A DNA stretch of 64,000 nucleotides from Anaerolineales bacterium (GCA_015075725.1 JABTTV010000001.1:2542001-2606000); one strand, 5' to 3'; shown: positions 50,565 to 58,979, counted from the first letter of the stretch. Translations and numbers: made by a program. The notes: a model not told the origin generated them from the sequence alone.

Positions 50565-51926
50565 CTACCCTTTCCCAAACCAACTACGTTTTTTCGGAGC
50601 GTTCGGCAATAGCCCAATGCGGGATGCGCCTTCACGCACAGCGGGCACAAAGTGGGAAGCAAAACCCAATAATGAATCGGCGAACGGTCCGAGTTCCTCC
50701 AACTTCTCCTTCTTGTAGCGCCAGATCAAAACATCCTCACGCCGATCCGAGTTCACAGCTTGGGCAGCGAGGCGTGGATCGACAATGGGAATGATGCCAT
50801 TTGGGATCAAGGCGAGTTCGATCTTGTCCTCACTCAAAGCTTGTTGCAACATCTTGTGTGCCGCCTTGAAACCATCGCCCACGACCTGGTTGTAGCAGAG
50901 CTTGACGCGACTCCCAACGAATTCATGGGCACTGCCCTTGCCGACCACACTTGCCAGAGAGTTGATCATGCGTGCGATCCAGCGGCGCGTTTCTGCAAGA
51001 TCGGGAATTTCCGGCTTGATCACAATGGCAATGCCTTCGGCGGCTTTCAAGGCGGCACGATGCACGACATGCGCCGGGTTGATACCGACATCCATGATGA
51101 CCACACCACCCGCGGCAACTCCTGCCTCATACAACCCTTGAATTACCTCTGCGACTTTACCTTCCTGTTGCAGAACTTCATCTCCAAGATCATCAGTGAT
51201 GAGACCTGGTAGGACTCTCAAGGTCGGTAGATTTTCCAACGGAGTGAAGGCATTGAGATACGCTGCTCCCGATGCCACGTCGCCCATCACGCCTTTGTTG
51301 GCTTTGGCGATCTCACGGCGCAAGAGACCGATCATGGTCGTATTGACCCGTTCCATGCGCATGTGATATTGCAAAGCGCCGGCGTTGCCATCGGCATCCA
51401 CAAGATAGGTGGTGATACCACTAAGAGCCAATGCCACTGCCAGGTTCACCGCTACCGTTGTCTTACCCGTACCGCCTTTCGGCGATGTAATCGCGATCTT
51501 GCGCACCGCCATGCCGGATTGAATGTGCGCCGACATGTCGCTGCCCAGCACCGCACGGCGATACTGATCATCTGCCGCCAGATTACCAGCATCTGCACGA
51601 CGCATCTCTTCATAGAGTTTATTGATGTCCACATCCGAAGGAGGATAGGCAATGGAAGGAACGCCAACACCATTCGCCCAGGACGCCATGCCATCGCCGA
51701 CCCCAGCGACCACGAAGATCAGCTTGCCGCGTTCGGCAGCCTTGACCAGACTTTCTGGTGATACAGAAGACTCTGGCGATACCACCACCAATGCCCGGAA
51801 ATCGAATAGGTCAATGTGTTGTGGAGTAAAGGCTGCAATCTGGGCGATGACGGAATGACCTTGTTCCGCGAGTTGCATGTTCAAACGGGATGTCACGGTT
51901 CCCGCACCGAGCAACAAAACCTGCAT
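50565..51926 (-). CDS. CpaE/TadZ-like ParA-family ATPase
   Basis: Start at MQVLLLGAG, overlapping the CpaB stop by one base; GGAGGAC lies 7 nt upstream. The 453-residue protein has an N-terminal receiver-like part and a MinD/ParA ATPase with deviant Walker A SPKGGTGKTTVAVN and Walker B GVVIMDVGINPAHV. TadZ proteins position the pilus machine. The order CpaB-CpaE-CpaF is that of Tad loci. Confidence 0.88.
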   Translation of the reverse strand: MQVLLLGAGTVTSRLNMQLAEQGHSVIAQIAAFTPQHIDLFDFRALVVVSPESSVSPESLVKAAERGKLIFVVAGVGDGMASWANGVGVPSIAYPPSDVDINKLYEEMRRADAGNLAADDQYRRAVLGSDMSAHIQSGMAVRKIAITSPKGGTGKTTVAVNLAVALALSGITTYLVDADGNAGALQYHMRMERVNTTMIGLLRREIAKANKGVMGDVASGAAYLNAFTPLENLPTLRVLPGLITDDLGDEVLQQEGKVAEVIQGLYEAGVAAGGVVIMDVGINPAHVVHRAALKAAEGIAIVIKPEIPDLAETRRWIARMINSLASVVGKGSAHEFVGSRVKLCYNQVVGDGFKAAHKMLQQALSEDKIELALIPNGIIPIVDPRLAAQAVNSDRREDVLIWRYKKEKLEELGPFADSLLGFASHFVPAVREGASRIGLLPNAPKKRSWFGKG

Positions 51927-52831
51927 TATTGTCCTCCTCCCAACACTTCTTCGCGATCCTGCTTGAACAAATCTTCGAAGTCCCAATAGGTAAAGCCAGC
52001 GGAAGGCGTCTCATCGCCGCGCGCCATCAAGGACACCACCAAACGATCTCCCTGCTGCAGGGCAAGCGACAATACTTCGCGGCTTTGATTGGGAACGAGC
52101 AGGATCAACATCTTCGGCTGGGTGTCCAGGTTGAAGGAGCTACTGTCTTCAGAGGACTCCGTTGGTTGTGGCAGTCCTTGTACCGCGATCACGCGCACTC
52201 CCATCGGGAACAGATCCTTGGCAAGCGGCGGGAAGGAACGGTTGATGGCATCCGCCTGTTCCAATTCAAGCGTCGAAGGTTGAGCGGTTGGTTCCACATA
52301 TCCGGGATCGATGACGAGTTCCGGCATCGGGGTCGGTGTGCTCATCTGCTGCGGTCGGGTGCTGATCACCACAGTCACGCCGATCAGGTCTCCGGGCAGG
52401 AAGGCTTCCGCATCCGGTGATACCAAATTCATGGCATCCAAGGGAAGCGGGAATAAACTGTGTCCAGGGAATTGAGCCAGCACAGCCGACAGGCGCGTGC
52501 CTTCTGCTGCTGGCGCTACGATGGCGTTGCGAAAGACCGGCTGTCCGCTTCCAATGGGTTGGGCGACAATGCCACCGACCACACCAGTCACTTCCTCACC
52601 GGGGATATACAGACTGGCGTTGTCATCCTGAAAGACGGTCTTGACCGCCAGGTCATTTGCCATAATGACGTCGCCAATATTCAAGTCACGCGTGGCGGAT
52701 AACACAGAAATGGTAGGCGGCTTCTGCGCCGCACCGAGGGCATTGAGGGCGATGAACGCCACCAAAAAAATTCCAACTGACACGCCCAGCACCACCAGGT
52801 TCACGCCGGTTGAGGCAATACGTTTCAACAT
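51926..52831 (-). CDS. CpaB/RcpC-like SAF-domain protein
   Basis: Start at MLKRIAS; a start 18 nt earlier is possible but has no ribosome site. The 301-residue protein has one membrane segment (about residues 10-32) and a SAF domain (TRDLNIGDVIMANDLAVK, IVAQPIGSGQPVFRN), as in Flp pilus protein CpaB. An MSTPTPMPE linker follows. In Tad systems CpaB forms part of the envelope channel. Overlaps with both neighbours show coupling. Confidence 0.85.
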   Translation of the reverse strand: MLKRIASTGVNLVVLGVSVGIFLVAFIALNALGAAQKPPTISVLSATRDLNIGDVIMANDLAVKTVFQDDNASLYIPGEEVTGVVGGIVAQPIGSGQPVFRNAIVAPAAEGTRLSAVLAQFPGHSLFPLPLDAMNLVSPDAEAFLPGDLIGVTVVISTRPQQMSTPTPMPELVIDPGYVEPTAQPSTLELEQADAINRSFPPLAKDLFPMGVRVIAVQGLPQPTESSEDSSSFNLDTQPKMLILLVPNQSREVLSLALQQGDRLVVSLMARGDETPSAGFTYWDFEDLFKQDREEVLGGGQ

Positions 52832-53394
52832 GTTTCTTCTTTTCTCCATTCGTTGTTTTTTTCAAAAGCCTGCCGCAGGGCAGGGGTTTCTTCAATAATC
52901 TCTTCAAGCTGTTCGAGTGTCTGTCGCATCAATCCATACAAAGTCAGCATGACGAAATCCGTTTTGATGTGATCCGATTTGAATACCTGCTGATGGGTCT
53001 CTGCAACGGATCGAACGACCTGCATAACATCCGCATCTGCCAGTGCTTCCGCCGAAACACGCGGCATATCTGGAAAGCATTCCTGGATCAGATCCGCCAC
53101 ATCCTGTCCAATGGATGAAGAGTCGGTCGGAGCAGGCAGTTCTGTTTCAGGTTGTGCAGGAGGATCGAGCAGCTCGGCAACGGAAGTCTGCGGGTCGGAG
53201 CGTAATTGTTCAATGGCACGTGGCAATCGCTTGAGCCCGGCCTGAACGGCTTCCAGCAAACGGGTCTGTGCCTGTGGAGAAAGCGCTGCCACGGCTTCGA
53301 TGTTGCGCACGGAGACGTGCGGACGAAGTCCCTCGGGCATTGACTCCAACAACCGTTGCCGGCGTTCCTGTTTGGACTGGTACGACTCACTCAT
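52825..53394 (-). CDS. Unknown acidic helical protein upstream of cpaB
   Basis: A 189-residue soluble protein, helical and rich in Glu/Gln/Leu, with a Pro-rich middle (LLDPPAQPETELPAPT). Not recognised. No ribosome site is visible, but a TATAGT box lies 9 bp before the ATG, so a leaderless transcript is conceivable. First gene of the Cpa cluster after the terminator of the neighbouring lectin-like gene. Confidence 0.5.
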   Translation of the reverse strand: MSESYQSKQERRQRLLESMPEGLRPHVSVRNIEAVAALSPQAQTRLLEAVQAGLKRLPRAIEQLRSDPQTSVAELLDPPAQPETELPAPTDSSSIGQDVADLIQECFPDMPRVSAEALADADVMQVVRSVAETHQQVFKSDHIKTDFVMLTLYGLMRQTLEQLEEIIEETPALRQAFEKNNEWRKEETC

Positions 53395-53458
53395 GGACGT
53401 GACTATACTGTCCAGGAGGACAAGGTGGGTTGCATGTGTCGCTTACCGCACCCAAAAA

Positions 53459-53487
53459 AATACGCCCGGTTCACGACCGGGCGTATT
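53459..53487 (-). terminator. Intrinsic terminator after lectin-like gene
   Basis: AATACGCCCGGT-TCACG-ACCGGGCGTATT, perfect 12-bp stem, with a run of seven T on the minus-strand side. Confidence 0.9.
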
Positions 53488-53499
53488 GATATTGCCTGT

Positions 53500-54444
53500 T
53501 TATTCCCGAACCTCCTCAAAGATCCGAATGTCATCGAGATGAAACTCCTTGTTCCCGCCATCCTGGAAACCCAACTCAAGAACCGGTGCAATCTGCCACC
53601 ATCGCTGCGGCTGGGTGCTCACCAGATAATTATCGCTCCAGACCTGGATTTCCACTGGTCCAAATGCCGGCATCGTCATCCGACACAGTTCCGACCCATC
53701 CACCGACACGGTTCCCATCCATTCGATCCTGCTGACTTGGTGCAGGCGGATTTGATAGGTGTGCCACACTTCCGGGTCCACGTTCATGGCTTCGACCTGA
53801 ACAGGCGCCCAATTGAGCGCCAGATAACAAACCGAACCATTGGCGCCATTGAAGGAGGACTCATTACCGATCACTGAAAATCCAAACATATCGAACGGCT
53901 TGGCAAAGAGACCATCTGCCTGTAGTGTGCCTTGTGGCTGCAGGACAACTCCCGCCGTTCCATAAAAATTCTCATCCACCCGGCTTTTGAATTCCACGAT
54001 CACGTCGCTCGATGATGTGGGCTGGAAGCCACTGCCGCCGATCAACGTGACGTTGTTGTATTGCTCGCTGGAGGGTTCGTGCCAGTCCGCGCTTTCCGTC
54101 TCGAATTCCGAGTCCTGGACATGTCGGAGGGTGAGTTGATGATCGATCTCCAATTCCGCCGCGTGCCAGGCGGTTTCGTTCGATGCCTGTCCGGCGCCGT
54201 TGATGATCGTGAAATCCCAAAATGCCGTGGAAAGTCCAGCTTCGAAATCATCTGTCAGCGACGCAGGATTTTGCAGACCCTCCGGCGCAAAGGCGGCTCG
54301 TCGTTCCAGTTGCCGGGTCTCATTCGAAACCATCCAGGCGGAAACCAACTGCTGAAAGTTAAGTCCAGCGAATAAAACTGCCGGCGTCAAAACCAGAAGC
54401 ACGATCCATGTAAAGCTTTTTTTCCATTCTTGTTTGATGTCCAT
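53500..54444 (-). CDS. Membrane-anchored concanavalin/LamG-like protein
   Basis: A 314-residue protein with an N-terminal membrane anchor (about residues 12-32) and a long beta-rich exported part (SLTDDFEAGLSTAFWDF, VIVEFKSRVDENFYG, WHTYQIRLH, FHLDDIRIFEE). The pattern is that of a lectin/LamG-like jelly-roll. It could bind glycans at the surface. The gene is monocistronic by its terminator. Confidence 0.65.
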   Translation of the reverse strand: MDIKQEWKKSFTWIVLLVLTPAVLFAGLNFQQLVSAWMVSNETRQLERRAAFAPEGLQNPASLTDDFEAGLSTAFWDFTIINGAGQASNETAWHAAELEIDHQLTLRHVQDSEFETESADWHEPSSEQYNNVTLIGGSGFQPTSSSDVIVEFKSRVDENFYGTAGVVLQPQGTLQADGLFAKPFDMFGFSVIGNESSFNGANGSVCYLALNWAPVQVEAMNVDPEVWHTYQIRLHQVSRIEWMGTVSVDGSELCRMTMPAFGPVEIQVWSDNYLVSTQPQRWWQIAPVLELGFQDGGNKEFHLDDIRIFEEVRE

Positions 54445-54669
54445 TTCGTATCCTTATTCGTTTTTTGCGCGATGATACGAAAGGCTGTCAGGGGGTATGA
54501 GGAACGTGTCGCCTCTGAATAACCCCCGGAAAGGGGATTATTGATGTGTCCGATGGCATCCTGTGGCTGCATTTCCCGGTCCCCACACACAAGTTCACCC
54601 GTAGGGAATAGGGGCGTTTTTACAGGTCGCATAATGATATGCAAGAGGAATATCTGCCGCCTACGTACT

Positions 54670-54697
54670 TTGACAGTTTTCTCAAACTCCATATAAT
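54670..54697 (+). promoter_or_regulatory. Consensus sigma-70 promoter
   Basis: TTGACA and TATAAT, both perfect, 16 bp apart. It is the clearest housekeeping promoter in the window. It points into the plus-strand replication and plasmid gene block. Confidence 0.75.
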
Positions 54698-55083
54698 CCG
54701 CACTGTTCCTATTTTCCACAATCCATCCCTCTCTTCAAGAAGCCTGGCAAACCGCCGGGCTTCTGCTGTTGTATTCAATCCCCACCATCCATTCAACGAA
54801 AGGAGCCCAAGTTCACCATCCCCAAATCAATTCATCCGTATCATCCACTTTCCCCATGTACGAAACAGGCTTGTTTGGAAATTTGCATGAACTCACTGAA
54901 AGAAATAACAAACGCTTGGAAAATGGGAACCCATCAGAACAGGTTCAACCTTCCCCAACAAGCCCAATGTCGGAACCGACACACTGCATGATTTTCATGG
55001 GTGTGTCGGTGAAAAATATTCCCTGGAAACCCTCATAGGAGGCTGATCGAACCAACCCCAAAACTGAATACTCCCCTCAACAC

Positions 55084-55127
55084 AAACGGGCGTTGTGCAT
55101 GGACTTCCCATGCAAACGCCCGTTTTT
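55084..55127 (+). terminator. Strong terminator in the leader region
   Basis: AAACGGGCGTT (55084-55094) pairs with AACGCCCGTTT (55115-55125). An inner TGCATGG/CCATGCA stem adds 7 bp, with one bulged base. Five T follow (55123-55127). Confidence 0.85.
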
Positions 55128-55219
55128 GATTCACAGCGAGGACTCGCCGGGGTGAGAGGCCCGGCAGATAAAAAGTGAAACCGCCCAGTTAGTGGCTGGA
55201 CGGTTTCGAGGTACTGAAA

Positions 55220-55450
55220 ATGTACAAGCCCGATCATATCACAACCGTAAAAACCGTCAAGATTTACGCGCCTTTTCCGCTCCCAGCCAATGAACGCATG
55301 GTGATCGTAAATGGCAAGGCGATCAACATCGCCGCCTCCGCCGGACGACAGCAAGGGGACTACCTGTATACCGCCGACGTTACACTGCTGCACGAAGATG
55401 CAGCCGTGTATACCACCGCGCCCAGCTGGGCGAGTGTGGAGGTGGAATGA
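55220..55450 (+). CDS. Unknown small protein
   Basis: A 76-residue, beta-rich soluble protein (TVKTVKIYAPFPLPANERMVIVNG). Not recognised. GAGGT precedes the ATG and a hairpin (55177-55207) abuts that ribosome site. First gene of the plus-strand element block. Confidence 0.55.
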   Translation: MYKPDHITTVKTVKIYAPFPLPANERMVIVNGKAINIAASAGRQQGDYLYTADVTLLHEDAAVYTTAPSWASVEVE

Positions 55451-55531
55451 GCCGAAATGCTGGACTGCGCGGATGCGTGATCATGCCTTCTCCCTGGGAC
55501 TTTTTAATCCATCCAAACAAGGAGATAGATC

Positions 55532-55639
55532 ATGAGAACCTTCGCAATGCTTCTCATCCTGGTCGCCATCGCCGCCAGCCAGCCTCATCACTGGCTCACG
55601 GTCCTCATGGCTGCCATCGCACGCTGTATCGGCAGATAA
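55532..55639 (+). CDS. Small hydrophobic peptide
   Basis: A 35-residue peptide beginning MRTFAMLLILVAIAASQ, with one hydrophobic segment. AAGGAGATAGATC precedes the ATG, the same ribosome site type as its neighbours. It may be a small membrane or secreted peptide. Function unknown. Confidence 0.5.
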   Translation: MRTFAMLLILVAIAASQPHHWLTVLMAAIARCIGR

Positions 55640-55669
55640 CCAGACGTAAAGGAGGTCGCAGAAAAGCAC

Positions 55670-56662
55670 ATGGAAAACATCCTGTCCGCCGCCGAAGAAA
55701 TTTTGGGAACGGCGGTTCGAGTGGAGGATCATCGCAATTGGGCCATCTTCTGGTGTCCCTTCCATAACGACGCGAGTCGGGAAGGGGAGGGTGGGCAACC
55801 CAACTTCGGCGTCAACCTGCAGAGCGGATACTGGAAGTGCCTGCGCTGTGGCGCCAGTGGTGGTTCGCTGAAGTCATTACAAAAAAAGCTGGGTCAAGAT
55901 TGGAAGCCAAGTGTATCGGCGACTACACCGACACGCCCCAAACGTCCGCCGACACAGGTGCAACTGCTCGATGAAGCCGTGTCGGAAGCGCGCTCGGTTG
56001 TACAGCGTTCCCCTGCCTGGGACTATCTGGCTGGGCGCGGCGTGACACCCTATACCGCACTGGTCTACGGACTTGGCTATGGCATTCCCGTTCCACGAGT
56101 CCATCGTGAGATCATCGATGCTGCACGGCAATCCATGATGGTGCGGCGTGACGGCATCTGGCTGTGGGCGGGCGGTGTGGTGTATGCCGACCCGCCGACA
56201 CACCCGGCTGTGATGAACGTGCGTTACATCCCGGAGGAGCAACTGCCAAAAGGCACGCGCAATTTCACACCGCTCAAGAATCACAAGACCTGGGGCAATC
56301 GCGTACAACCGCTCGGAAGCTGGCGCATCACTCCCACCACGCGCACGTTGATCGTGCTGGAAGGATTGTTCGACATGCTCATCACCGCCCAGAAGATCCA
56401 CCAACTGGGACGCGAAGCTGACACGGTCGCGGTCTACACCAACGGCGCCAGTCCCTCCGCAAAAATGCACCAGTGGTTGCGCGAACATCCGCAGTATGAG
56501 TACCTGCTATTGCGCGACCCGGACAAAGCCGGCGTCGAATGGGCACAAAGTGTGTCGGCATCCATCCGACACGGTGGCGCGAAAGTGCGCACCCTGCGAC
56601 CTCCCGACCAACTCGATCCGGACGAAGCCATCCTGAGTGGATGGTGGCCGTCCATTCTATAA
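55670..56662 (+). CDS. DnaG-like primase: CHC2 zinc finger plus Toprim
   Basis: A 330-residue protein. The N-terminal CHC2-type zinc finger has CPFHND...YWKCLRCGASG. A C-terminal Toprim domain follows with VLEGLFDML (catalytic Glu) and LLLRDPDKAG (acid pair). The DnaG polymerase core between them is reduced, as in plasmid and phage primases. It would prime replication of the element. AAAGGAGG lies 18 nt upstream of the ATG. Confidence 0.85.
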   Translation: MENILSAAEEILGTAVRVEDHRNWAIFWCPFHNDASREGEGGQPNFGVNLQSGYWKCLRCGASGGSLKSLQKKLGQDWKPSVSATTPTRPKRPPTQVQLLDEAVSEARSVVQRSPAWDYLAGRGVTPYTALVYGLGYGIPVPRVHREIIDAARQSMMVRRDGIWLWAGGVVYADPPTHPAVMNVRYIPEEQLPKGTRNFTPLKNHKTWGNRVQPLGSWRITPTTRTLIVLEGLFDMLITAQKIHQLGREADTVAVYTNGASPSAKMHQWLREHPQYEYLLLRDPDKAGVEWAQSVSASIRHGGAKVRTLRPPDQLDPDEAILSGWWPSIL

Positions 56663-56685
56663 ATTCAAATCCAACCCATTCCCTG

Positions 56686-56718
56686 AATCGGGGAGCGATC
56701 TTGCATCGCTCCCCGATT
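56686..56718 (+). terminator. Terminator-like hairpin before the small membrane gene
   Basis: AATCGGGGAGCGAT-CTTGC-ATCGCTCCCCGATT, perfect 14-bp stem, then T-rich sequence and CCAAGGAG. It ends 24 nt before the next ATG. Confidence 0.75.
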
Positions 56719-56742
56719 TCCATTTTCCAAGGAGAAAACAAA

Positions 56743-56883
56743 ATGTCTGCTCTCACTCTCTTCGCTTCCATCATCGCCGCCCTGATCCTGATCTGGGCGG
56801 TCTGGTTCATCGTGCGGTTCATCCAATACGTTGGTTCCGGCGAGTATGAAATGGACCAGCGCCTGCGCGACATCTGCAAGTAA
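56743..56883 (+). CDS. Small single-span membrane protein
   Basis: A 46-residue protein with one membrane segment (residues 3-28) and a charged tail ending QRLRDICK. AAGGAG precedes the ATG. A damaged second copy of this gene lies at 58413, on the other side of the TnpB element, so this segment was duplicated. Function unknown. Confidence 0.6.
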   Translation: MSALTLFASIIAALILIWAVWFIVRFIQYVGSGEYEMDQRLRDICK

Positions 56884-56910
56884 TTTCAAACCTAAAACAA
56901 GGAGACTCTC

Positions 56911-57000
56911 ATGTCAAAGCAACAAAGAGCAAGGGTAGTTATTGGCTGCTACGCAGGTGCCCATGAATTCTGGCTTGCCAACTCAATGGCATCCCATTAG
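56911..57000 (+). pseudogene. Remnant of an ssb start, cut by the TnpB element
   Basis: ACAAGGAGACTCTC then ATGTCAAAGCAAC resembles the leader and first codons of the intact ssb gene at 58507 (ACAAGGAGTCTCT, ATGTCCAAGCAA). After about seven codons the similarity stops and the frame closes at 57000. The left end of the TnpB element is therefore probably near 56930-56945. Confidence 0.5.
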
Positions 57001-57012
57001 GTTTACCGATTT

Positions 57013-58137
57013 ATGGAAATCTATCGTGCCTACAAAACTGAGTTGGACCTAACCAAAGCCCAAATAACGGCTTGTAGCCGGAATGCTGGTGCGGCGCGCT
57101 TCGCTTACAACTGGGGTTTATCCCGTAAGATGGAGGCGTATCGACTTGGACAAAAGACACCCACCGCCATCGACCTGCACAAGGAGCTCATCGCCCTCAA
57201 GAAAACTCAATTTAACTGGATGTATGAAGTTTCAAAGTGTGCACCCCAGGAAGCCCTGCGTGATCTGGACAATGCCTTTCGACGCTTTTTTCAAAGGGTG
57301 AAGCAGAAGAGAGCGGGCAAAAATATCAAGGTGGGTTTTCCACAATTCAAAACGAAAAATCGCAGCCCGGCTCGTTTTCGTCTGACCGGCAAGATACATG
57401 TTTTTGAAAAAAGGATCCAATTACCACGTCTGGGTCTCCTGCGAATGAAAGAACACGGATATTTACCCACCCACAATATTCATATTCTGAGTGCCACGAT
57501 CAGTGAAAAAGCTGATCGTTGGTACGTTTCACTAAAGGTAAAAATGGAAATACCTGATCCGGAAAATTCCAACAAGCCGGTCGCCGGTGTGGATCTTGGA
57601 ATTCATCGCATGGCACAAGTGAGCGATGGCCTGTATTTCGAAAACCCACATAGTTTGGGACAGGCTCTTAGAAAGATCAAACACTTACAGCGCACGGTAT
57701 CTCGTCGGAAGAAAGGAAGTGCCAATCGCCAGAAGGCTGTACGAAAACTTGCGAAAGCACATGCGCATGTGGCAAACATTCGAAAAGCCTCCATCCACCA
57801 GGCTACAACCTGGCTAGCTAAATCCAAGTCAATCATCATGGTCGAAAAACTAAACGTCATGGGGTTGATGAAAAATCATCGCCTGGCACAAGCCATTTCC
57901 GATGTGAGCTGGCATGAGTTTCAGCGCCAGTTGACTTACAAAGGTATATGGTATGGCTGTGACGTACGTATGGCTGATCCATATTTTCCTTCCACAAAGC
58001 GTTGTTCGCGATGTGGGCAGGTGAAAGTAAGTATCTCCTTGGGTGAGCGCATATATCACTGCGATATCTGTGGTTTTGAGATTGATCGTGACTTGAATGC
58101 AGCCATAAATCTTGAGCAATTGATATATATGGCCTAA
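57013..58137 (+). CDS. tnpB: TnpB RNA-guided endonuclease
   Basis: A full-length 374-residue TnpB. RuvC residues are intact: D194 in VAGVDLGIH, E278 in IIMVEKLN and D360 in IDRDLNAAINL. The zinc finger is CSRCG (331-335) and CDICG (350-354). Such proteins cut DNA guided by an omega RNA made from the element's right end and support element persistence. The ORF is uninterrupted and long enough to be active. It lies between duplicated element genes. Confidence 0.92.
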   Translation: MEIYRAYKTELDLTKAQITACSRNAGAARFAYNWGLSRKMEAYRLGQKTPTAIDLHKELIALKKTQFNWMYEVSKCAPQEALRDLDNAFRRFFQRVKQKRAGKNIKVGFPQFKTKNRSPARFRLTGKIHVFEKRIQLPRLGLLRMKEHGYLPTHNIHILSATISEKADRWYVSLKVKMEIPDPENSNKPVAGVDLGIHRMAQVSDGLYFENPHSLGQALRKIKHLQRTVSRRKKGSANRQKAVRKLAKAHAHVANIRKASIHQATTWLAKSKSIIMVEKLNVMGLMKNHRLAQAISDVSWHEFQRQLTYKGIWYGCDVRMADPYFPSTKRCSRCGQVKVSISLGERIYHCDICGFEIDRDLNAAINLEQLIYMA

Positions 58138-58240
58138 AGCATGGCTACCGCGAGTTCCGCGGAATGATATGCCTGTGGAGAGCATGTAAGACCTGGTTTC
58201 CAGGCAACGCTCGTTGAAGCAGGAACCGAACATCAAACTA
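58060..58240 (+). ncRNA. Candidate omega RNA (reRNA) of the TnpB element
   Basis: The region from the 3' end of tnpB has hairpins CCGCG-AGTTC-CGCGG and CCTGG-TTT-CCAGG. It then ends GTTGAAGCAGGAACCGAACATCAAAC, similar to IS605-group right ends. The guide would be the bases after about 58238. ACTATCC-t-GGATAGT, a near-perfect dyad, follows directly. Placement is by pattern only. Confidence 0.45.
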
Positions 58241-58506
58241 TCCTGGATAGTATTGAATAGGTTTCGGAGAACGGCAGCAAGGATCCCTTCCTCGATGATG
58301 AAGTCATCACGATCACATTCCTCGTAGTAAAAAACAAAACGCACAAAGAAAATGAATACGAAGACGGCGGACTGCTTGTGCGCCGTCTTTTATTCTCCAA
58401 GGAGAATAAAAAATGTCTTCTCTCACTCTCTGTGTACGAGGTGGATCAGCACCTGCACGACATCTGCAAGTAATTTCAAAAAACAACATCAAAACAAGGA
58501 GTCTCT
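58138..58506 (+). other. 369-bp region between tnpB and ssb
   Basis: It holds the TnpB element right end (to about 58240) and unassigned sequence to 58360. A terminator-like hairpin AAGACGGCG...CGCCGTCTT follows at 58361-58389, then the damaged copy of the small membrane gene (58413-58473). The ribosome site of that copy is in a dyad TATTCTCC-aa-GGAGAATA. Confidence 0.6.
58413..58473 (+). pseudogene. Damaged copy of the small membrane gene
   Basis: It starts ATGTCTTCTCTCACTCTC like the gene at 56743, then jumps to the equivalent of its last 14 codons (GTACGAGGTGGATCAGCACC...CTGCAAGTAA). The middle is deleted and the frame is shifted. The following leader to ssb is intact. Confidence 0.7.
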
Positions 58507-58917
58507 ATGTCCAAGCAATACAACAAATCAGTGTTCGTCGGTCACCTCGGTGGTGAACCAGAAATGCGCTACACCCCGACAGGCACAGCCGTGACGACGT
58601 TCAACGTTGCCACCAATGACCAGTACAACAACGAGAAGGGCGAGACGGTCAAGGTCACCACCTGGTTCCGCTGTACAGCGTGGAGCAAACTCGGTGAGGT
58701 CTGCAACCAGTATCTGAAAAAAGGCAGCAAGGTGTTGATCGAAGGCCGGCTGACACCGGACAAAGCCACGGGCCGTCCACGCATCTGGATTCGTCAAGAC
58801 GGCACGGCTGCGGCGGATTACGAACTCAAAGTCTTGGAGATCCATTTCCTGGATAACAAGAACAATGAGCCGGCTGTCGCGCAAGCAGATACGGCTGAAG
58901 ACGACATTCAGTATTAA
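58507..58917 (+). CDS. ssb: Single-stranded DNA-binding protein
   Basis: A 136-residue OB-fold SSB: NKSVFVGHLGGEPEMRYTPTGTAV, FNVATND, WFRCTAWSKLGE, YLKKGSKVLIEGRL. The acidic tail ends AEDDIQY rather than the usual DDDIPF. That may alter partner binding. AAGGAG precedes the ATG. It lies with primase and DnaN in an element replication block. Confidence 0.95.
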   Translation: MSKQYNKSVFVGHLGGEPEMRYTPTGTAVTTFNVATNDQYNNEKGETVKVTTWFRCTAWSKLGEVCNQYLKKGSKVLIEGRLTPDKATGRPRIWIRQDGTAAADYELKVLEIHFLDNKNNEPAVAQADTAEDDIQY

Positions 58918-58931
58918 CCCAATTTGAATCA

Positions 58932-58966
58932 CAGGTGGAGGTCCACAGGACTTCCACCTGTTTTTT
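58932..58966 (+). terminator. Terminator-like hairpin directly before dnaN
   Basis: CAGGTGGAGGTCC (58932-58944), loop ACA, GGACTTCCACCTG (58948-58960), then six T. The dnaN ATG is 13 nt after the T-run, with AGGAG between. Confidence 0.88.
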
Positions 58967-58979
58967 CAGGAGCTAACAA

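Larger units (their letters stand above)
54445..55219 (+). ncRNA. 775-bp structured leader region; candidate ncRNA about 54704-55127
   Basis: No convincing gene. A consensus sigma-70 promoter reads TTGACA (54670-54675), 16-bp spacer, TATAAT (54692-54697). Downstream are a hairpin GAAGCCTGGC-AAACC-GCCGGGCTTC (54739-54763), a 10-bp-stem hairpin ACCGACACAC...GTGTGTCGGT (54975-55010), and a strong terminator (55084-55127). A last hairpin lies at 55177-55207. Together they would give an RNA of roughly 420 nt or a regulated leader for the operon at 55220. An 89-codon ORF inside (54769-55038) has no ribosome site. Confidence 0.5.
56935..58240 (+). mobile_element. IS200/IS605-superfamily TnpB-only element (IS1341-like)
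   Basis: The segment between the broken and intact copies of the small-gene/ssb pair holds only tnpB and a structured 3' region. There is no TnpA (Y1) gene, as in IS1341-type elements. Ends are approximate: left near 56935 by loss of similarity to ssb, right near 58238 after GAAGCAGGAACCGAACATCAAAC. No terminal inverted repeats are expected for this group. Confidence 0.6.

Noticed and set aside
54769..55038. 89-codon ORF in the structured leader
   Set aside because: No ribosome site, low-complexity composition, and it covers a strong hairpin.
55447..55767. 106-codon plus-strand ORF starting inside the end of the 55220 gene
   Set aside because: Arg/His-rich, overlaps a better small ORF at 55532 and the primase start; only its start, which overlaps the previous stop, looks gene-like.
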